The notes below the pieces were generated by a model. It did not search any database. It saw nothing but the letters and a program-made list of their open reading frames with translations, and was not told the origin of the DNA. Both the position numbers and the translations under genes were made by a program. Below, in pieces: positions 9,799-19,358 of a stretch of 40,248 bases of DNA; the first letter of the stretch is position 1; each line of letters starts with the position of its first letter. The DNA is from an uncultured Alphaproteobacteria bacterium (lineage in GTDB: Bacteria; Pseudomonadota; Alphaproteobacteria; RF32; CAG-239): the NCBI GenBank assembly GCA_944391725.1, contig CALXUQ010000011.1:1-40248 (forward strand), given 5' to 3'.

Positions 9799-9818
9799 AT
9801 TTTCTCTCAAATTCAAGC

Positions 9819-10535
9819 TTATATATTCAACTGAGTTAGCAAATTAGCACGGTTTGTCGGGAATTTCAAGCCGTGAGTATTAAAAAAGTTTTTTTGCAGG
9901 AAAAACTCAGTCATCTTTAGCAAATCGGCCATTTCTGCGGGATTGGGGCGGTAGTTCTTCTCAACGATAAACTGTGGATAACTAAACAATTTGTCCCGAT
10001 ACAAAAAGCCAGCCTCCTCACAAACCGCACGTCCGCTTTTGGGCGAAACATAGCGCAAATTGTCAACTCTTCCGGTGGCGGCGCACTCGCTTAAATCCAG
10101 CCCTATTCCTAACTCTTCCAGCAGGTAAAACTCAAAAAAACAATAATGAGCCAGCCAATTGTCCTCGTTTATCAGCTCCATGAAACTTTCAACATAGTAG
10201 TAAAATCGCTCCAGCGGCTCTTGCTCGGCCAGGCAATCATCGCACAAGGCACAAAACGAACTCAAAGTAGCTAATTTGCTCCCGTCAGTTATGAAATTGA
10301 CCGAGCCGGCCTCCTCAAGCTCTACTCGCAGGTTAAGCATATTCTCTTCGACCCGCGCAAAAGCCTCTATTCTGACCAAATTTCCTAACTGGTAAATGCT
10401 CAAAGTTTTTTTATGAAGGCAATTTTTGACATAACCGCTAATCTTGCCATGATTACGCGTTAACACGGTGAGAATTAGCGAACTCTCACCGTGTTTGCGC
10501 AGACGAATTATGTAGCCTTCATCACTAAACTGCAA
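9819..10535 (-). CDS. recO: DNA repair protein RecO
   Basis: RecO helps load RecA onto SSB-coated single-stranded DNA in the RecFOR pathway. The 238-residue protein has the N-terminal OB-fold start ([19 protein letters not shown]) and a helical C-terminal domain with CALCDDC, a zinc-binding type cluster. Length is normal. The start codon is TTG at 10535, supported by AGGAG seven bases upstream; no ATG in frame fits as well. It follows kdsA by 12 bp and precedes parC by about 20 bp, so all three are probably co-transcribed. Confidence 0.9.
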   Translation of the reverse strand: MQFSDEGYIIRLRKHGESSLILTVLTRNHGKISGYVKNCLHKKTLSIYQLGNLVRIEAFARVEENMLNLRVELEEAGSVNFITDGSKLATLSSFCALCDDCLAEQEPLERFYYYVESFMELINEDNWLAHYCFFEFYLLEELGIGLDLSECAATGRVDNLRYVSPKSGRAVCEEAGFLYRDKLFSYPQFIVEKNYRPNPAEMADLLKMTEFFLQKNFFNTHGLKFPTNRANLLTQLNI

Positions 10536-10547
10536 TCTATACTCCTA

Positions 10548-11393
10548 TTAATAATCGTGTATCATGCTTTTAGTGATTTTATCATAAGCTTGCAACTCAC
10601 TTAAAACCCGTTTCATATCATGTAAGGGTATCATATTGGGGCCATCGCTCAAGGCTTTGGCCGGATTATCATGAGTTTCGATAAACACAGCCGCAACTCC
10701 TACGGCAACCGCCGCACGCGCCAATACAGGTGCATATTCGGCCTGACCGCCGGAAGTGCCGCCCTGCCCGCCCGGCTGTTGTACTGAGTGAGTGGCATCA
10801 AAAATTATCGGACAGCCGCTGTCTTTGGCCATTCTCGGCAGACCGCGGAAATCGGTTACTAACGTATTATACCCAAAGCTTGAGCCTCTCTCGGTAATGC
10901 AGACATTCATATTGCCGCTGTCTTCCGACTTCTTAACTATGTTTTTCATATCCCAAGGAGCTAAAAACTGGCCTTTCTTAATATTAATCACCTTTCCGGT
11001 TTTGGCCGCGGCTACCACCAAATCCGTCTGACGACACAAAAAGGCCGGAATTTGCAACATATCTACATATTTGGCCACAATTTCGCATTGCTCTTTTTCG
11101 TGCACATCGGTTACAATCGGCAAGCCGGGATATAATTTCTTTATCTCCTCAAAAGTTCTCATACCTTCTTCTAAGCCCACTCCCCGCGGCGTATTAATCG
11201 AAGTGCGGTTAGCCTTATCAAAAGAAGCCTTGAAAATATAATTCATACCCAGTTCTTTGGTGATTTCAACCAGAGCTCCGGCCATCTCTATCGCGTGAGC
11301 CCTGCTTTCAATCTGACAAGGTCCGGCCAGCAATGCCAGTGGTAATTTATTGCCAAGTTCAAAATTGCCAATTTTTATAGTTCTTTGTTCCAT
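10548..11393 (-). CDS. kdsA: 3-deoxy-8-phosphooctulonate synthase (KDO-8-P synthase)
   Basis: The enzyme condenses phosphoenolpyruvate with arabinose 5-phosphate to make KDO 8-phosphate, the precursor of the inner-core LPS sugar KDO. The 281-residue chain shows the family's TIM-barrel signatures: LAGPCQIESR, FKASFDKANRTS, IVTDVHE, FLCRQTDL, IFDATHSVQ and FIETHDNP. Length is standard. The ATG is preceded by AAGGA. A nearby pyrG is normal for Alphaproteobacteria, but here two extra genes separate pyrG from kdsA. Its presence shows that the organism makes KDO-containing LPS. Confidence 0.96.
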   Translation of the reverse strand: MEQRTIKIGNFELGNKLPLALLAGPCQIESRAHAIEMAGALVEITKELGMNYIFKASFDKANRTSINTPRGVGLEEGMRTFEEIKKLYPGLPIVTDVHEKEQCEIVAKYVDMLQIPAFLCRQTDLVVAAAKTGKVINIKKGQFLAPWDMKNIVKKSEDSGNMNVCITERGSSFGYNTLVTDFRGLPRMAKDSGCPIIFDATHSVQQPGGQGGTSGGQAEYAPVLARAAVAVGVAAVFIETHDNPAKALSDGPNMIPLHDMKRVLSELQAYDKITKSMIHDY

Positions 11394-11467
11394 TATGTTA
11401 TCCTTTTATTGTCAATATTGGCTTATCTATAGCAAAAATTATCCGATTTTGCAATCTTTATAAAACA

Positions 11468-11497
11468 AAATCCCCAGTGCGCTAACACTAGGGATTT
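11468..11497 (-). terminator. Intrinsic terminator after the 335-aa gene
   Basis: The arms AAATCCC (11468-11474) and GGGATTT (11491-11497) pair, followed by an inner AGTG/CACT pair and a 6-nt loop. On the minus strand the hairpin is followed by TTTTGTTTT. It lies 19 bp past the stop of the gene ending at 11516 and upstream of kdsA, so it separates the two units. Confidence 0.65.
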
Positions 11498-11515
11498 AAT
11501 CTCTTTAAATCGCTC

Positions 11516-12523
11516 TTAATCTTTCTTGAGCGTAGATTTCAAACGAGAGGCATATACCCGTAAGGACATTTGCCAACTGATGCGCTGGAGCAAATTGTCT
11601 TGAAATTTGGGGGCATTTTGCCGAAACAAGTCCAGTTTCTTTTTGTGATATTCTTGTGCAAACTGCATCAGGCCATTCATCCTGATAAATGCTTCAACAT
11701 TTTCTTGCAGATTGTGCAGTAAGATTTTCTTGGAAATATATGGGGCTTTCCATAAATCTCCCAGCTTGGTATCACTGACATAACGCCAAATTCTTTGCTC
11801 ATCACCCAAGTGCTTGTGCAGAATTTCTACCGAACGACTGCAGGTCAACGGGCTTGAAACCAACAAAATATCTCCAATTGCGTCTCCAATATTCTCGCTA
11901 TAATCAATACCGTATGAACTCAGCAACATACGCGCTTTGGAGTTTTGGTACGGATTGCGAAAATTGCCCAGCAAAATTATCCGCGGCTGGTACTTTTGTT
12001 GATATTTCCGGTTGGAGTAGATGGATAAACCAAGCGGAACGGTATTGATATCGGCGGCATCTATTACCAAAGTATGATAGTCTACCATGTGGAAATTAAT
12101 GGTACCGGGAAGATGGTCAACAGCATTAACGTCTTCTATCTTTTGCGGACAAAACCATATGCCATTATGATTTAAGAATACTCCGCGGACACAGAGTTTC
12201 TTGATGACTTCAATATCTGCGACGACCAATGCACTCGGAGCTCGTTTTTCTTCCATCAACTTGGTTATCAACGGAGTGTAAAAGCCAGAGCGTTTATCAT
12301 ACTTTCGCAAAAAGCCAAGCTGTTCCTTGCAAATTTCCGGACAGTAGTGATATTGCTGCCGATAGGCCTCGCACAGACAAGCTAAGATGTGTTGATTGCG
12401 GCTGTTTGGGGCGGCAATTATCAAATCTACTTTGGGAATCTGCCACTTGAAACAATTACTGCTAAGGGTTGACCCTTGATATGCATCAAGCGCACAAGAA
12501 AAAAACTTATTAAACCGTTTCAT
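11516..12523 (-). CDS. Hypothetical protein, 335 aa
   Basis: I do not recognise this protein. It has no signal peptide or clear membrane segment. Residues 30-200 alternate beta-like and helical stretches (KVDLIIAAP, ALVVADIEVIKKL, TLVIDAADI, RIILLGNF), which suggests an alpha/beta fold. The last 100 residues are basic and helical. The leader upstream of the ATG is almost pure A+T and has no recognisable ribosome-binding sequence. The gene stands alone, with a terminator after it and a 91-bp A+T-rich gap before it, and together with pagP it interrupts the usual pyrG-kdsA neighbourhood. An unrecognised transferase is possible but unsupported. Confidence 0.65.
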   Translation of the reverse strand: MKRFNKFFSCALDAYQGSTLSSNCFKWQIPKVDLIIAAPNSRNQHILACLCEAYRQQYHYCPEICKEQLGFLRKYDKRSGFYTPLITKLMEEKRAPSALVVADIEVIKKLCVRGVFLNHNGIWFCPQKIEDVNAVDHLPGTINFHMVDYHTLVIDAADINTVPLGLSIYSNRKYQQKYQPRIILLGNFRNPYQNSKARMLLSSYGIDYSENIGDAIGDILLVSSPLTCSRSVEILHKHLGDEQRIWRYVSDTKLGDLWKAPYISKKILLHNLQENVEAFIRMNGLMQFAQEYHKKKLDLFRQNAPKFQDNLLQRISWQMSLRVYASRLKSTLKKD

Positions 12524-12614
12524 AAATAAATAATATTAAATTAAACATAACATCAAATAATTTTTTATTTGTTAAACTTTTAGCATAGCATTATTTAATT
12601 TTCAAGGAATTTTG

Positions 12615-13169
12615 TCAGAAACGATATCTTAACCAAGTAAACAAGACATTGCCATCATTTTTCAGACCCGGCACATAGGCCGCTTGCAAAGCCCAATCTT
12701 GATACTCGATACCGGCTAACGGTAGCGGCAGAGGTACCGGAATATACAAATATTCCTCCCGTTGTGTTAAACTAAGCGTAAATCCGGCTCCAACCCGAAA
12801 ATCGGGATTGCAGTTGACAAACCAGTTCTTCTGGTAGGCATAGCCAAAAATGGTTTGAGGGTGATAGTTAGAATCTTCAAAAACCATAGCATACAGCCCA
12901 TGCCAATCGCCGTCTTCGTCATATCGCCCCTTACCTAGTCCCAAACCCCAAGGCATTTCATTGTATTTTTCAATTTTTTCTTTGTCATAAGTCAGCCTAT
13001 TGTGCCAGGTGTTAATCGGGATAAACACATTGTAGTCACCTTCTTGCCAAGTTTGGCTTACATTTGTTTTGAATTTATCCCAAAGCGAACTGTTGCTTTC
13101 TTGAGCTTTTACATTAAAAGAAGCGCATAATATACTGAATATAAACAGTATAGTCACAAATTTTTTCAT
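12615..13169 (-). CDS. pagP: Lipid A palmitoyltransferase PagP
   Basis: PagP is an outer-membrane eight-strand barrel that moves a palmitoyl chain from phospholipid to lipid A, which raises resistance to cationic peptides and dampens immune signalling. The 184-residue precursor has a signal peptide (about residues 1-22). It then has the conserved stretch TWHNRLTYDKEK...YNEMPWG, then DWHGLYAMVFEDS, and ends in a terminal Phe as expected of an outer-membrane barrel. The catalytic residues map to His56, Asp99 and Ser100; their 43-residue spacing equals that of His33, Asp76 and Ser77 in mature E. coli PagP. It is a single gene with its own flanking gaps. PagP is best known from Gammaproteobacteria and Bordetella, so transfer is plausible. 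Confidence 0.93.
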   Translation of the reverse strand: MKKFVTILFIFSILCASFNVKAQESNSSLWDKFKTNVSQTWQEGDYNVFIPINTWHNRLTYDKEKIEKYNEMPWGLGLGKGRYDEDGDWHGLYAMVFEDSNYHPQTIFGYAYQKNWFVNCNPDFRVGAGFTLSLTQREEYLYIPVPLPLPLAGIEYQDWALQAAYVPGLKNDGNVLFTWLRYRF

Positions 13170-13242
13170 TTTTCCGTCCTCTCTTTATTACTTTGTAGGT
13201 AATGTTTGGCTAATATGCAACAAAATTTTACTTACTTACACA

Positions 13243-13274
13243 AAAAAACTCCCCAGATTTAATCCAGGGAGTTT
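13243..13274 (-). terminator. Intrinsic terminator of pyrG
   Basis: AAACTCCC (13246-13253) pairs with GGGAGTTT (13267-13274). On the minus strand the second arm runs directly into TTTTTTT. It lies 18 bp after the pyrG stop. Confidence 0.8.
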
Positions 13275-13292
13275 GTAGCTAGTGCTTATTGC

Positions 13293-14975
<1,683 letters not shown>

Positions 14976-14985
14976 TTAAAGTGAC

Positions 14986-15014
14986 AAAGGCGCAATTCAA
15001 AGAAATGCGCCTTT
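14986..15014. terminator. Hairpin between secG and pyrG
   Basis: AAAGGCGCA (14986-14994) pairs perfectly with TGCGCCTTT (15006-15014) around an 11-nt loop. No strong T-run follows on the minus strand, so it may be a partial terminator or attenuator that sets the ratio of secG to pyrG transcripts. Confidence 0.5.
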
Positions 15015-15035
15015 ATTTTGAATGGTTCTGCTCAT

Positions 15036-15371
15036 TTATTTTTCCGCAACCGGAGCTTCTGGTGCGGCAGGCGCTGCGGGTGCGGCCTGCTGCGTTTCGG
15101 CAGCGGCAATACTGTCTATCAGCGATTGGTTGGTAGTATTGCGCCCCTTATAGTAGAAAGAAAGCGAAATGCTGGTGATGATAAACAAAGTAGCTAAAAT
15201 TGCCGTTGTTCTGGTCAGTAAGTTACCGGTACCGCGGGCAGTTAAAAAATTGCTGGCACCGCTGCCGCCACCAAGACCGTCAAGCGCTCCGCCTTCCGAA
15301 CGTTGCAACAAAATTACGGCAACTAAGAAAATTGCAATCAGCAGGTGAATTACTAATAAAACTGTTCCCAT
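15036..15371 (-). CDS. secG: Preprotein translocase subunit SecG
   Basis: SecG is the small inner-membrane partner of SecYE that assists SecA-driven protein export. This 111-residue protein has a first membrane helix (about 3-22, LLVIHLLIAIFLVAVILLQ), the conserved cytoplasmic loop RSEGGALDGLGGG, a second helix (about 57-73), and a disordered Ala/Pro/Glu-rich tail. Such tails are usual in alphaproteobacterial SecG. AAGGAA precedes the ATG. It follows tpiA by 28 bp on the same strand. Confidence 0.94.
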   Translation of the reverse strand: MGTVLLVIHLLIAIFLVAVILLQRSEGGALDGLGGGSGASNFLTARGTGNLLTRTTAILATLFIITSISLSFYYKGRNTTNQSLIDSIAAAETQQAAPAAPAAPEAPVAEK

Positions 15372-15399
15372 TATTCTTATTCCTTAATTTCTATATTCA

Positions 15400-16161
15400 T
15401 TAACAACCGGAATTTTTGGCAATGGCCATAAAGTCGGCAACCTTTAAGCTGGCGCCGCCAATCAAGGCACCGTCAACATCGGGTAATGACAAAAACTCTT
15501 TGGCGTTGCCGGGTTTGACCGAACCGCCGTACAAAATGCGCATTTTGTTGGCATTGCCCTTTCCTAATTTCTTAGCCAAAACTTTGCGTACGGCAGCATG
15601 AACTTCTTCAACATCATTGGCGGTCGGGGTTTTACCGGTTCCGATGGCCCAGACCGGCTCATAAGCAATGACGGTATCGGCAGCGGTAGAATCATCCGGT
15701 ACGGAGCCCATAATTTGTTTGGAGCAAACATCAATGGTCTTACCCGAATCGCGTTCAGCCAAGGTTTCGCCGATGCAAATCACGGTTTTTAAGCCGGCTT
15801 GATGAGCGGCAACGGCCTTTTTATTAACCAATTCGCTGCTTTCACCATGGTCGGCTCTTCTTTCAGAATGGCCCAAAATTACATACTGACAGCCAACATC
15901 TTTTAACATCTCGGGGCTGATATCTCCGGTATGAGCACCTTTAGTATTGAAATGAGCATCTTGTGCGCCCAAAGCGACTTTAGCACCGCGCAAAGCCTTT
16001 TTAACACTGGTCAAAAGTGTAAACGGCGGACAAACCAAAAACTCGCATTCGGGTTTGCCCATTGCTTTTACTTCAGCGGCCACGCCTTTGGCCAACTCTA
16101 CACCGTCTGCCAACAATCCGTTCATTTTCCAGTTGCCGGCGATTAATTTCTTTCTTGCCAT
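15400..16161 (-). CDS. tpiA: Triosephosphate isomerase
   Basis: The enzyme interconverts dihydroxyacetone phosphate and glyceraldehyde 3-phosphate in glycolysis. The 253-residue TIM barrel shows the substrate lysine in GNWKMNG, the electrophilic His in ILGHSERR, and the catalytic Glu in AYEPVWAIGTG with the adjoining flexible loop. ILYGGSVKP and GALIGGASL form the phosphate-binding end. Length is normal. AAAGGA precedes the ATG. The gene is divergent from ppiD across a 170-bp gap. Confidence 0.97.
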   Translation of the reverse strand: MARKKLIAGNWKMNGLLADGVELAKGVAAEVKAMGKPECEFLVCPPFTLLTSVKKALRGAKVALGAQDAHFNTKGAHTGDISPEMLKDVGCQYVILGHSERRADHGESSELVNKKAVAAHQAGLKTVICIGETLAERDSGKTIDVCSKQIMGSVPDDSTAADTVIAYEPVWAIGTGKTPTANDVEEVHAAVRKVLAKKLGKGNANKMRILYGGSVKPGNAKEFLSLPDVDGALIGGASLKVADFMAIAKNSGC

Positions 16162-16260
16162 GGTTTTAGTTTCCTTTCATATTTCTCGATGATGTCCTTT
16201 TAGCACAGCATTTTTAATTTGACCAGCTAAAAAAACTTTTCAACACGAATATTTATAAGA

Positions 16261-16290
16261 TTGCATAAATTTATAATTTGGAACTATAAT
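16261..16290 (+). promoter_or_regulatory. Possible promoter of the ppiD-like gene
   Basis: TTGCAT (16261-16266) and TATAAT (16285-16290) are 18 bp apart in the A+T-rich divergent gap, 41 bp before the start codon. Further TATAAT sequences at 16306-16311 and 16311-16316 lack a good -35 partner, so the assignment is tentative. Confidence 0.35.
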
Positions 16291-16331
16291 CTCCTAGCTT
16301 TAATTTATAATATAATACAGGATTGAGTGCA

Positions 16332-18212
16332 ATGATTGGTAAAATTAGAAATATTCAGGATTCCTGGTTTATGAAGGGAATTTTAATCCTGACGGCTCTT
16401 AGCTTTATGTCTTTGTTTGGTATTTCGGGATATTTGGGCAGCGCGGCTCAGAATAAACCCGTGATTAAGGTTGATGACATTGTGATTAGCCAAAACCAAA
16501 TTTCTCAAGAGCTTAATCGCGAAATTCAGATGGCTCACAAACTTTTTGGCGAGAATCTGGAGATTGATGACGCTATGCGCCAAACTTTGCTGCAAAATCT
16601 GGTCCAAAAAGAACTCTCGGGCGCTATCTTGAAAAAAACCGCTCAAGACAATAATGTCAAAATCAGCATGGGCCTCATTCAGCAGATTATTCGCACCATG
16701 CCGGATTTTCGCGATGCACAAGGCAATTTTAATCTGAATTTGATGAAACAAGCACTCAGTGCCGCCGGTTGGTCGGAAGCTATGTATGTCGACACCCTCA
16801 AAAATGATGTGATTGCGCAACATTTGGTTCAAAATCCGGTGCTGATGGTTAATGTTCCGCAATTTATGGCCGAATATATCAACAAAATCGATAATCAGAA
16901 AAAAGTCTTTAAATATATCATTATCAATCCTAATGATATGAAAATTGATCGCAAAATTTCCGATGACGAACTGGAGCAATATTATAATGATTTTGCTAAC
17001 CAATTTGTGGAACCGGAAAAACGTGATGTTTCGTTTATTAGTTTTTCGTTGGAAGAAGCAGCCGCTAAAAGCACTCCTTCCAAAGAGGAAATTAAGCAAT
17101 ATTATGACGAACACGTTAACCAGTTTGTGACGCCTGAGAAACGTAGCGTATTGCAAATGTTATTTGAAACCGAAGATGCCGCTAAAAAGGCTTGGGATAA
17201 ACTCAAAGCCGGTAATGACTTCTATGCGGTTGCAAAATCTGATGCTAACCAAAGCAAAGAAGATACCGAACTCGGTGATGTTTCTCAAGATATGCTGATT
17301 GCTAATATGGGCGAAGAAGTGTTTAAGCTCAAAAAAGGCGAATTTACGGCTCCTCAACAGTCGGAGTTTGGCTGGCATATCATGAAGGTTACTAACATTA
17401 AACCCATGAAAAAAACTCCCGAGGCTGTTGCATACAAACAAATTGTTGAAACCTTGCAACAAGAAAAAGCTTATGAGGCAGCCGAAAATATGGCTATGGA
17501 TATTGAGGATATGGTCGGAAGCGGAAAATCTCTTCCCGAAATTGCCCAGGCTTTAAACCTTAAGGTCTATGAAGTGAAAAAAATAGCTGAAGACGGCTCT
17601 GCTCAAAATGCGCCCAAGCAATTTGAGTCCTTGGTCAAAAGTCAGGATTTTGCTGACAACGCCTTCTCTTATAATGTCGGTGAAGTCAGCCAAGTGTTTG
17701 AAACCGACAAAGGATTTGCCGCACTTGTGGTCGATAATATACAAGAAGCTCGCCAAATGAGTATGGACGAAGTCAAACCTCAAATTATTGAAATGTGGGA
17801 AAATAATGAAAAAGCAGCAATTGCTCAAGAAGTCATTAATGATGTGACCAATGATTTGGAAAACGGCGATAAGATTGATGAAATTGCCTCACGTTTTAAT
17901 TTGCCACTCAAAACATCAAAGCCCCTCACCCGCTCGGGCAGCTTTGCAGGATTGTCTAAAGCTCAAATGAACGAACTCTTTAAGGAAGGATTAAATTCAC
18001 CTAAAATTCTTAAACGTGGTGAGGAACAAATTATTGCCGTTAATACCAAGGTGATTAACAGTAATGTCAAGCCTTCACGCGGCGATTTAATTAGTACCGA
18101 ATATCAGGCCAGTGTTGCTATTTCGCAAGATATGGCTCAGCAACTGATTAATGACTATGGTACGAATTATGATGTCAGAGTGAAATATAAAAATGTCGGA
18201 TTGGCCGACTAA
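16332..18212 (+). CDS. PpiD-type periplasmic peptidyl-prolyl isomerase / chaperone (SurA N-terminal domain)
   Basis: This is a membrane-anchored periplasmic folding factor for exported proteins. The chain opens with a short basic segment and one membrane helix (about residues 16-36, ILILTALSFMSLFGISGYLG). A SurA-like N-terminal domain follows, then a parvulin (PpiC-type) rotamase region around residues 270-360 with ELGDVSQDML, VFKLKKGEFT and the GWHIMKV end. The C-terminal half is a further chaperone-like domain. I chose the ATG at 16332, with AGGA about nine bases upstream; a TTG at 16323 would add three residues. A divergent ppiD beside tpiA-secG is a common alphaproteobacterial arrangement. 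It ends in a strong terminator. Confidence 0.88.
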   Translation: MIGKIRNIQDSWFMKGILILTALSFMSLFGISGYLGSAAQNKPVIKVDDIVISQNQISQELNREIQMAHKLFGENLEIDDAMRQTLLQNLVQKELSGAILKKTAQDNNVKISMGLIQQIIRTMPDFRDAQGNFNLNLMKQALSAAGWSEAMYVDTLKNDVIAQHLVQNPVLMVNVPQFMAEYINKIDNQKKVFKYIIINPNDMKIDRKISDDELEQYYNDFANQFVEPEKRDVSFISFSLEEAAAKSTPSKEEIKQYYDEHVNQFVTPEKRSVLQMLFETEDAAKKAWDKLKAGNDFYAVAKSDANQSKEDTELGDVSQDMLIANMGEEVFKLKKGEFTAPQQSEFGWHIMKVTNIKPMKKTPEAVAYKQIVETLQQEKAYEAAENMAMDIEDMVGSGKSLPEIAQALNLKVYEVKKIAEDGSAQNAPKQFESLVKSQDFADNAFSYNVGEVSQVFETDKGFAALVVDNIQEARQMSMDEVKPQIIEMWENNEKAAIAQEVINDVTNDLENGDKIDEIASRFNLPLKTSKPLTRSGSFAGLSKAQMNELFKEGLNSPKILKRGEEQIIAVNTKVINSNVKPSRGDLISTEYQASVAISQDMAQQLINDYGTNYDVRVKYKNVGLAD

Positions 18213-18218
18213 TAAAAT

Positions 18219-18250
18219 AAAAAAAAGCCTCCCAAACGGAGGCTTTTTTT
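18219..18250. terminator. Bidirectional terminator between ppiD-like and lprI-like genes
   Basis: GCCTCC (18227-18232) pairs with GGAGGC (18238-18243), flanked by an A-run on the left and a T-run on the right. It can therefore stop the plus-strand ppiD-like transcript and the converging minus-strand transcript. Confidence 0.85.
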
Positions 18251-18259
18251 GAAGTTTGA

Positions 18260-18700
18260 TTATTCGTTATAAATCTTGGAAACTGATGTTTGCCAGAGCC
18301 CATCCATGTCTTCAGCGTGGCGTTTGGTGAGTTGCATAATGCATTCGGCTTGGTGGTATGCAACCGAGCTCCCGTCGTATTCGGAATAGGTTTGAGCATA
18401 TAACGAGCAATAACGATTGCGGAAACTAATCCAAGTATCAAGCATATCCTTGAAGTTGCCCTTAAACATCCCGTTTCCGTTATTCCAAGTGCTAAACTTT
18501 GGATTAGAAGACATTTTTTGGTAATAGCTATCAATTTTGGCTACATCGCGCTTGGCCTCTTCCAGATAACATTTGACATAGTCGTCATCTTGTTTGTTGG
18601 AGGCGTTAACACAATTGTAATATTCCGTACTTTGAGCTTGAGCTTCGGCGGTCCCTAATACGCAAGCACTCATCAAAACAGCACTCAAAAATTTTTTCAT
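18260..18700 (-). CDS. Secreted LprI/DUF1311-like protein
   Basis: The 146-residue precursor has a signal peptide (MKKFLSAVLMSACVLGTAEAQA, cleavage near 22). The mature part has spaced cysteines and the pattern of the lysozyme-inhibitor LprI-type domain: a C...C pair early, a helix ending in Y-Y-Q-K-M, a W-I-S-F-R-N-R-Y-C core, then GSSVAYHQAECIMQLTKRHAEDM. Some members of this family inhibit lysozyme; others are uncharacterised periplasmic proteins. The function here is therefore only suggested. GAGG precedes the ATG. It is a lone gene converging on ppiD and sharing its terminator. Confidence 0.72.
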   Translation of the reverse strand: MKKFLSAVLMSACVLGTAEAQAQSTEYYNCVNASNKQDDDYVKCYLEEAKRDVAKIDSYYQKMSSNPKFSTWNNGNGMFKGNFKDMLDTWISFRNRYCSLYAQTYSEYDGSSVAYHQAECIMQLTKRHAEDMDGLWQTSVSKIYNE

Positions 18701-18849
18701 GGTTACCTCAATGGTTAGGACTCATTTATAATTTGTTTTTTATCTTAACTCATGATGATTTAATTTTGAATTAATTATTTTAGAATAATCATTATAAAAA
18801 ATGCTTGCAAAATAAAAAAAACAAGGTAACTTAGTTTTGTTGACAGAAT

Positions 18850-18926
18850 CGGGACATAGCTCAGCCTGGTAGAGCGCTTGCTTTGGGAGCAAGATGTCAC
18901 AGGTTCAAATCCTGCTGTCCCGACCA
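18850..18926 (+). tRNA. tRNA-Pro(TGG)
   Basis: The 77-nt gene folds as a full cloverleaf. The acceptor stem CGGGACA pairs with TGTCCCG, the D-arm begins TAGCTCAG, the anticodon loop TTTGGGA gives anticodon TGG, and the T-loop is GTTCAAATC. The 3' CCA is encoded. It is followed 13 bp later by tRNA-Arg. Confidence 0.97.
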
Positions 18927-18939
18927 CTGGTTGAATCCT

Positions 18940-19016
18940 GCGCCCTTAGCTCAGCTGGATAGAGCAACAGCCTTCTAAGCTGTGGGTCAGACGTTCGAAT
19001 CGTCTAGGGCGCGCCA
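18940..19016 (+). tRNA. tRNA-Arg(TCT)
   Basis: The 77-nt gene has the acceptor stem GCGCCCT pairing with AGGGCGC, the D-arm TAGCTCAG, an anticodon stem ACAGC/GCTGT around loop CTTCTAA (anticodon TCT), and the T-loop GTTCGAATC. The CCA end is encoded. A strong terminator follows within 3 bp, so it and tRNA-Pro form a two-tRNA unit. Confidence 0.97.
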
Positions 19017-19018
19017 TT

Positions 19019-19046
19019 AAAAAAGCCTCCGAATGGAGGCTTTTTT
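19019..19046 (+). terminator. Terminator of the tRNA-Pro/tRNA-Arg unit
   Basis: GCCTCC, loop GAAT, GGAGGC and a T6 run form a classic intrinsic terminator. The preceding A6 extends the stem. An identical hairpin occurs 250 bp further on, at 19275-19296. Confidence 0.88.
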
Positions 19047-19095
19047 ACAGGCAGCGCCTGAGGCCGTAGTCAGATGTTTGAAAATTGTGCCTTGT
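19023..19095 (+). repeat. 73-bp direct repeat, copy 1
   Basis: This segment, which includes the tRNA terminator, recurs at 19273-19345 with five mismatches by eye. Identity begins at the AA before GCCTCC and ends at GTGCCTTGT. The offset is exactly 250 bp. Beyond the T-run the shared sequence codes for nothing obvious. Confidence 0.85.
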
Positions 19096-19150
19096 TCCCG
19101 CGATGCTACCTATGACCAGCTTTTATAGTGTACCTTGAAATAAATATAAT

Positions 19151-19296
19151 ACGGCAGACTTGTTGCCGAGTGCGCAAGTGACAACGCCGCAATACGAGGC
19201 TTACAAGTCAAACGACGCGAGGTTGTTAAGCTGGGAGGTTGCCCGAACCAGCTGTTACATAACGAGCCGCCTAAGCCTCCGAATGGAGGCTTTTTT
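19151..19296 (+). ncRNA. Candidate structured small RNA ending in its own terminator
   Basis: No convincing protein is encoded between the two repeat copies, yet the stretch is higher in G+C than the usual spacers here and contains nested complementary segments. GACTTGT (19157-19163) pairs with ACAAGTC (19203-19209). AGCTGG (19229-19234) pairs with CCAGCT (19248-19253), and GTTA/TAAC extends that stem outward. It ends in a perfect intrinsic terminator with T6 on the plus strand only (19275-19296). TATAAT at 19145-19150 is close upstream, but its -35 is weak. It matches no RNA family that I can name. A degenerate element between duplicated terminators is the main alternative. Confidence 0.35.
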
Positions 19297-19345
19297 ACAG
19301 GCAGCGCATGAGGCCGCACTCAGATGTTTGGATATTGTGCCTTGT
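19273..19345 (+). repeat. 73-bp direct repeat, copy 2
   Basis: This is the second copy of the segment that follows tRNA-Arg. The hairpin and T-run are unchanged, while the distal part carries the five differences. It ends 14 bp before the stop of the minus-strand exporter gene. The 250-bp repeat-to-repeat distance suggests one segmental duplication or an inserted unit. Confidence 0.85.
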
Positions 19346-19358
19346 CTATGGATCACAC

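Noticed and set aside
12545-12585. A+T-only inverted repeat CAAATAA/TTATTTG as a terminator of pagP
   Set aside because: The stem has no G+C stability beyond its outermost pair and no U-tract. In such A+T-rich spacer DNA it is expected by chance.
16383-17156. 257-codon minus-strand open frame opposite the ppiD-like gene
   Set aside because: The plus strand carries an unmistakable membrane helix, SurA-like domain and rotamase domain. The antisense product is rich in Ile, Phe and Asn with no motif.
19017-19358. Integration (att) site of a mobile element at the tRNA-Arg 3' end
   Set aside because: The repeated segment starts after the tRNA, at its terminator, and does not duplicate the tRNA 3' end. 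No integrase lies between the copies.
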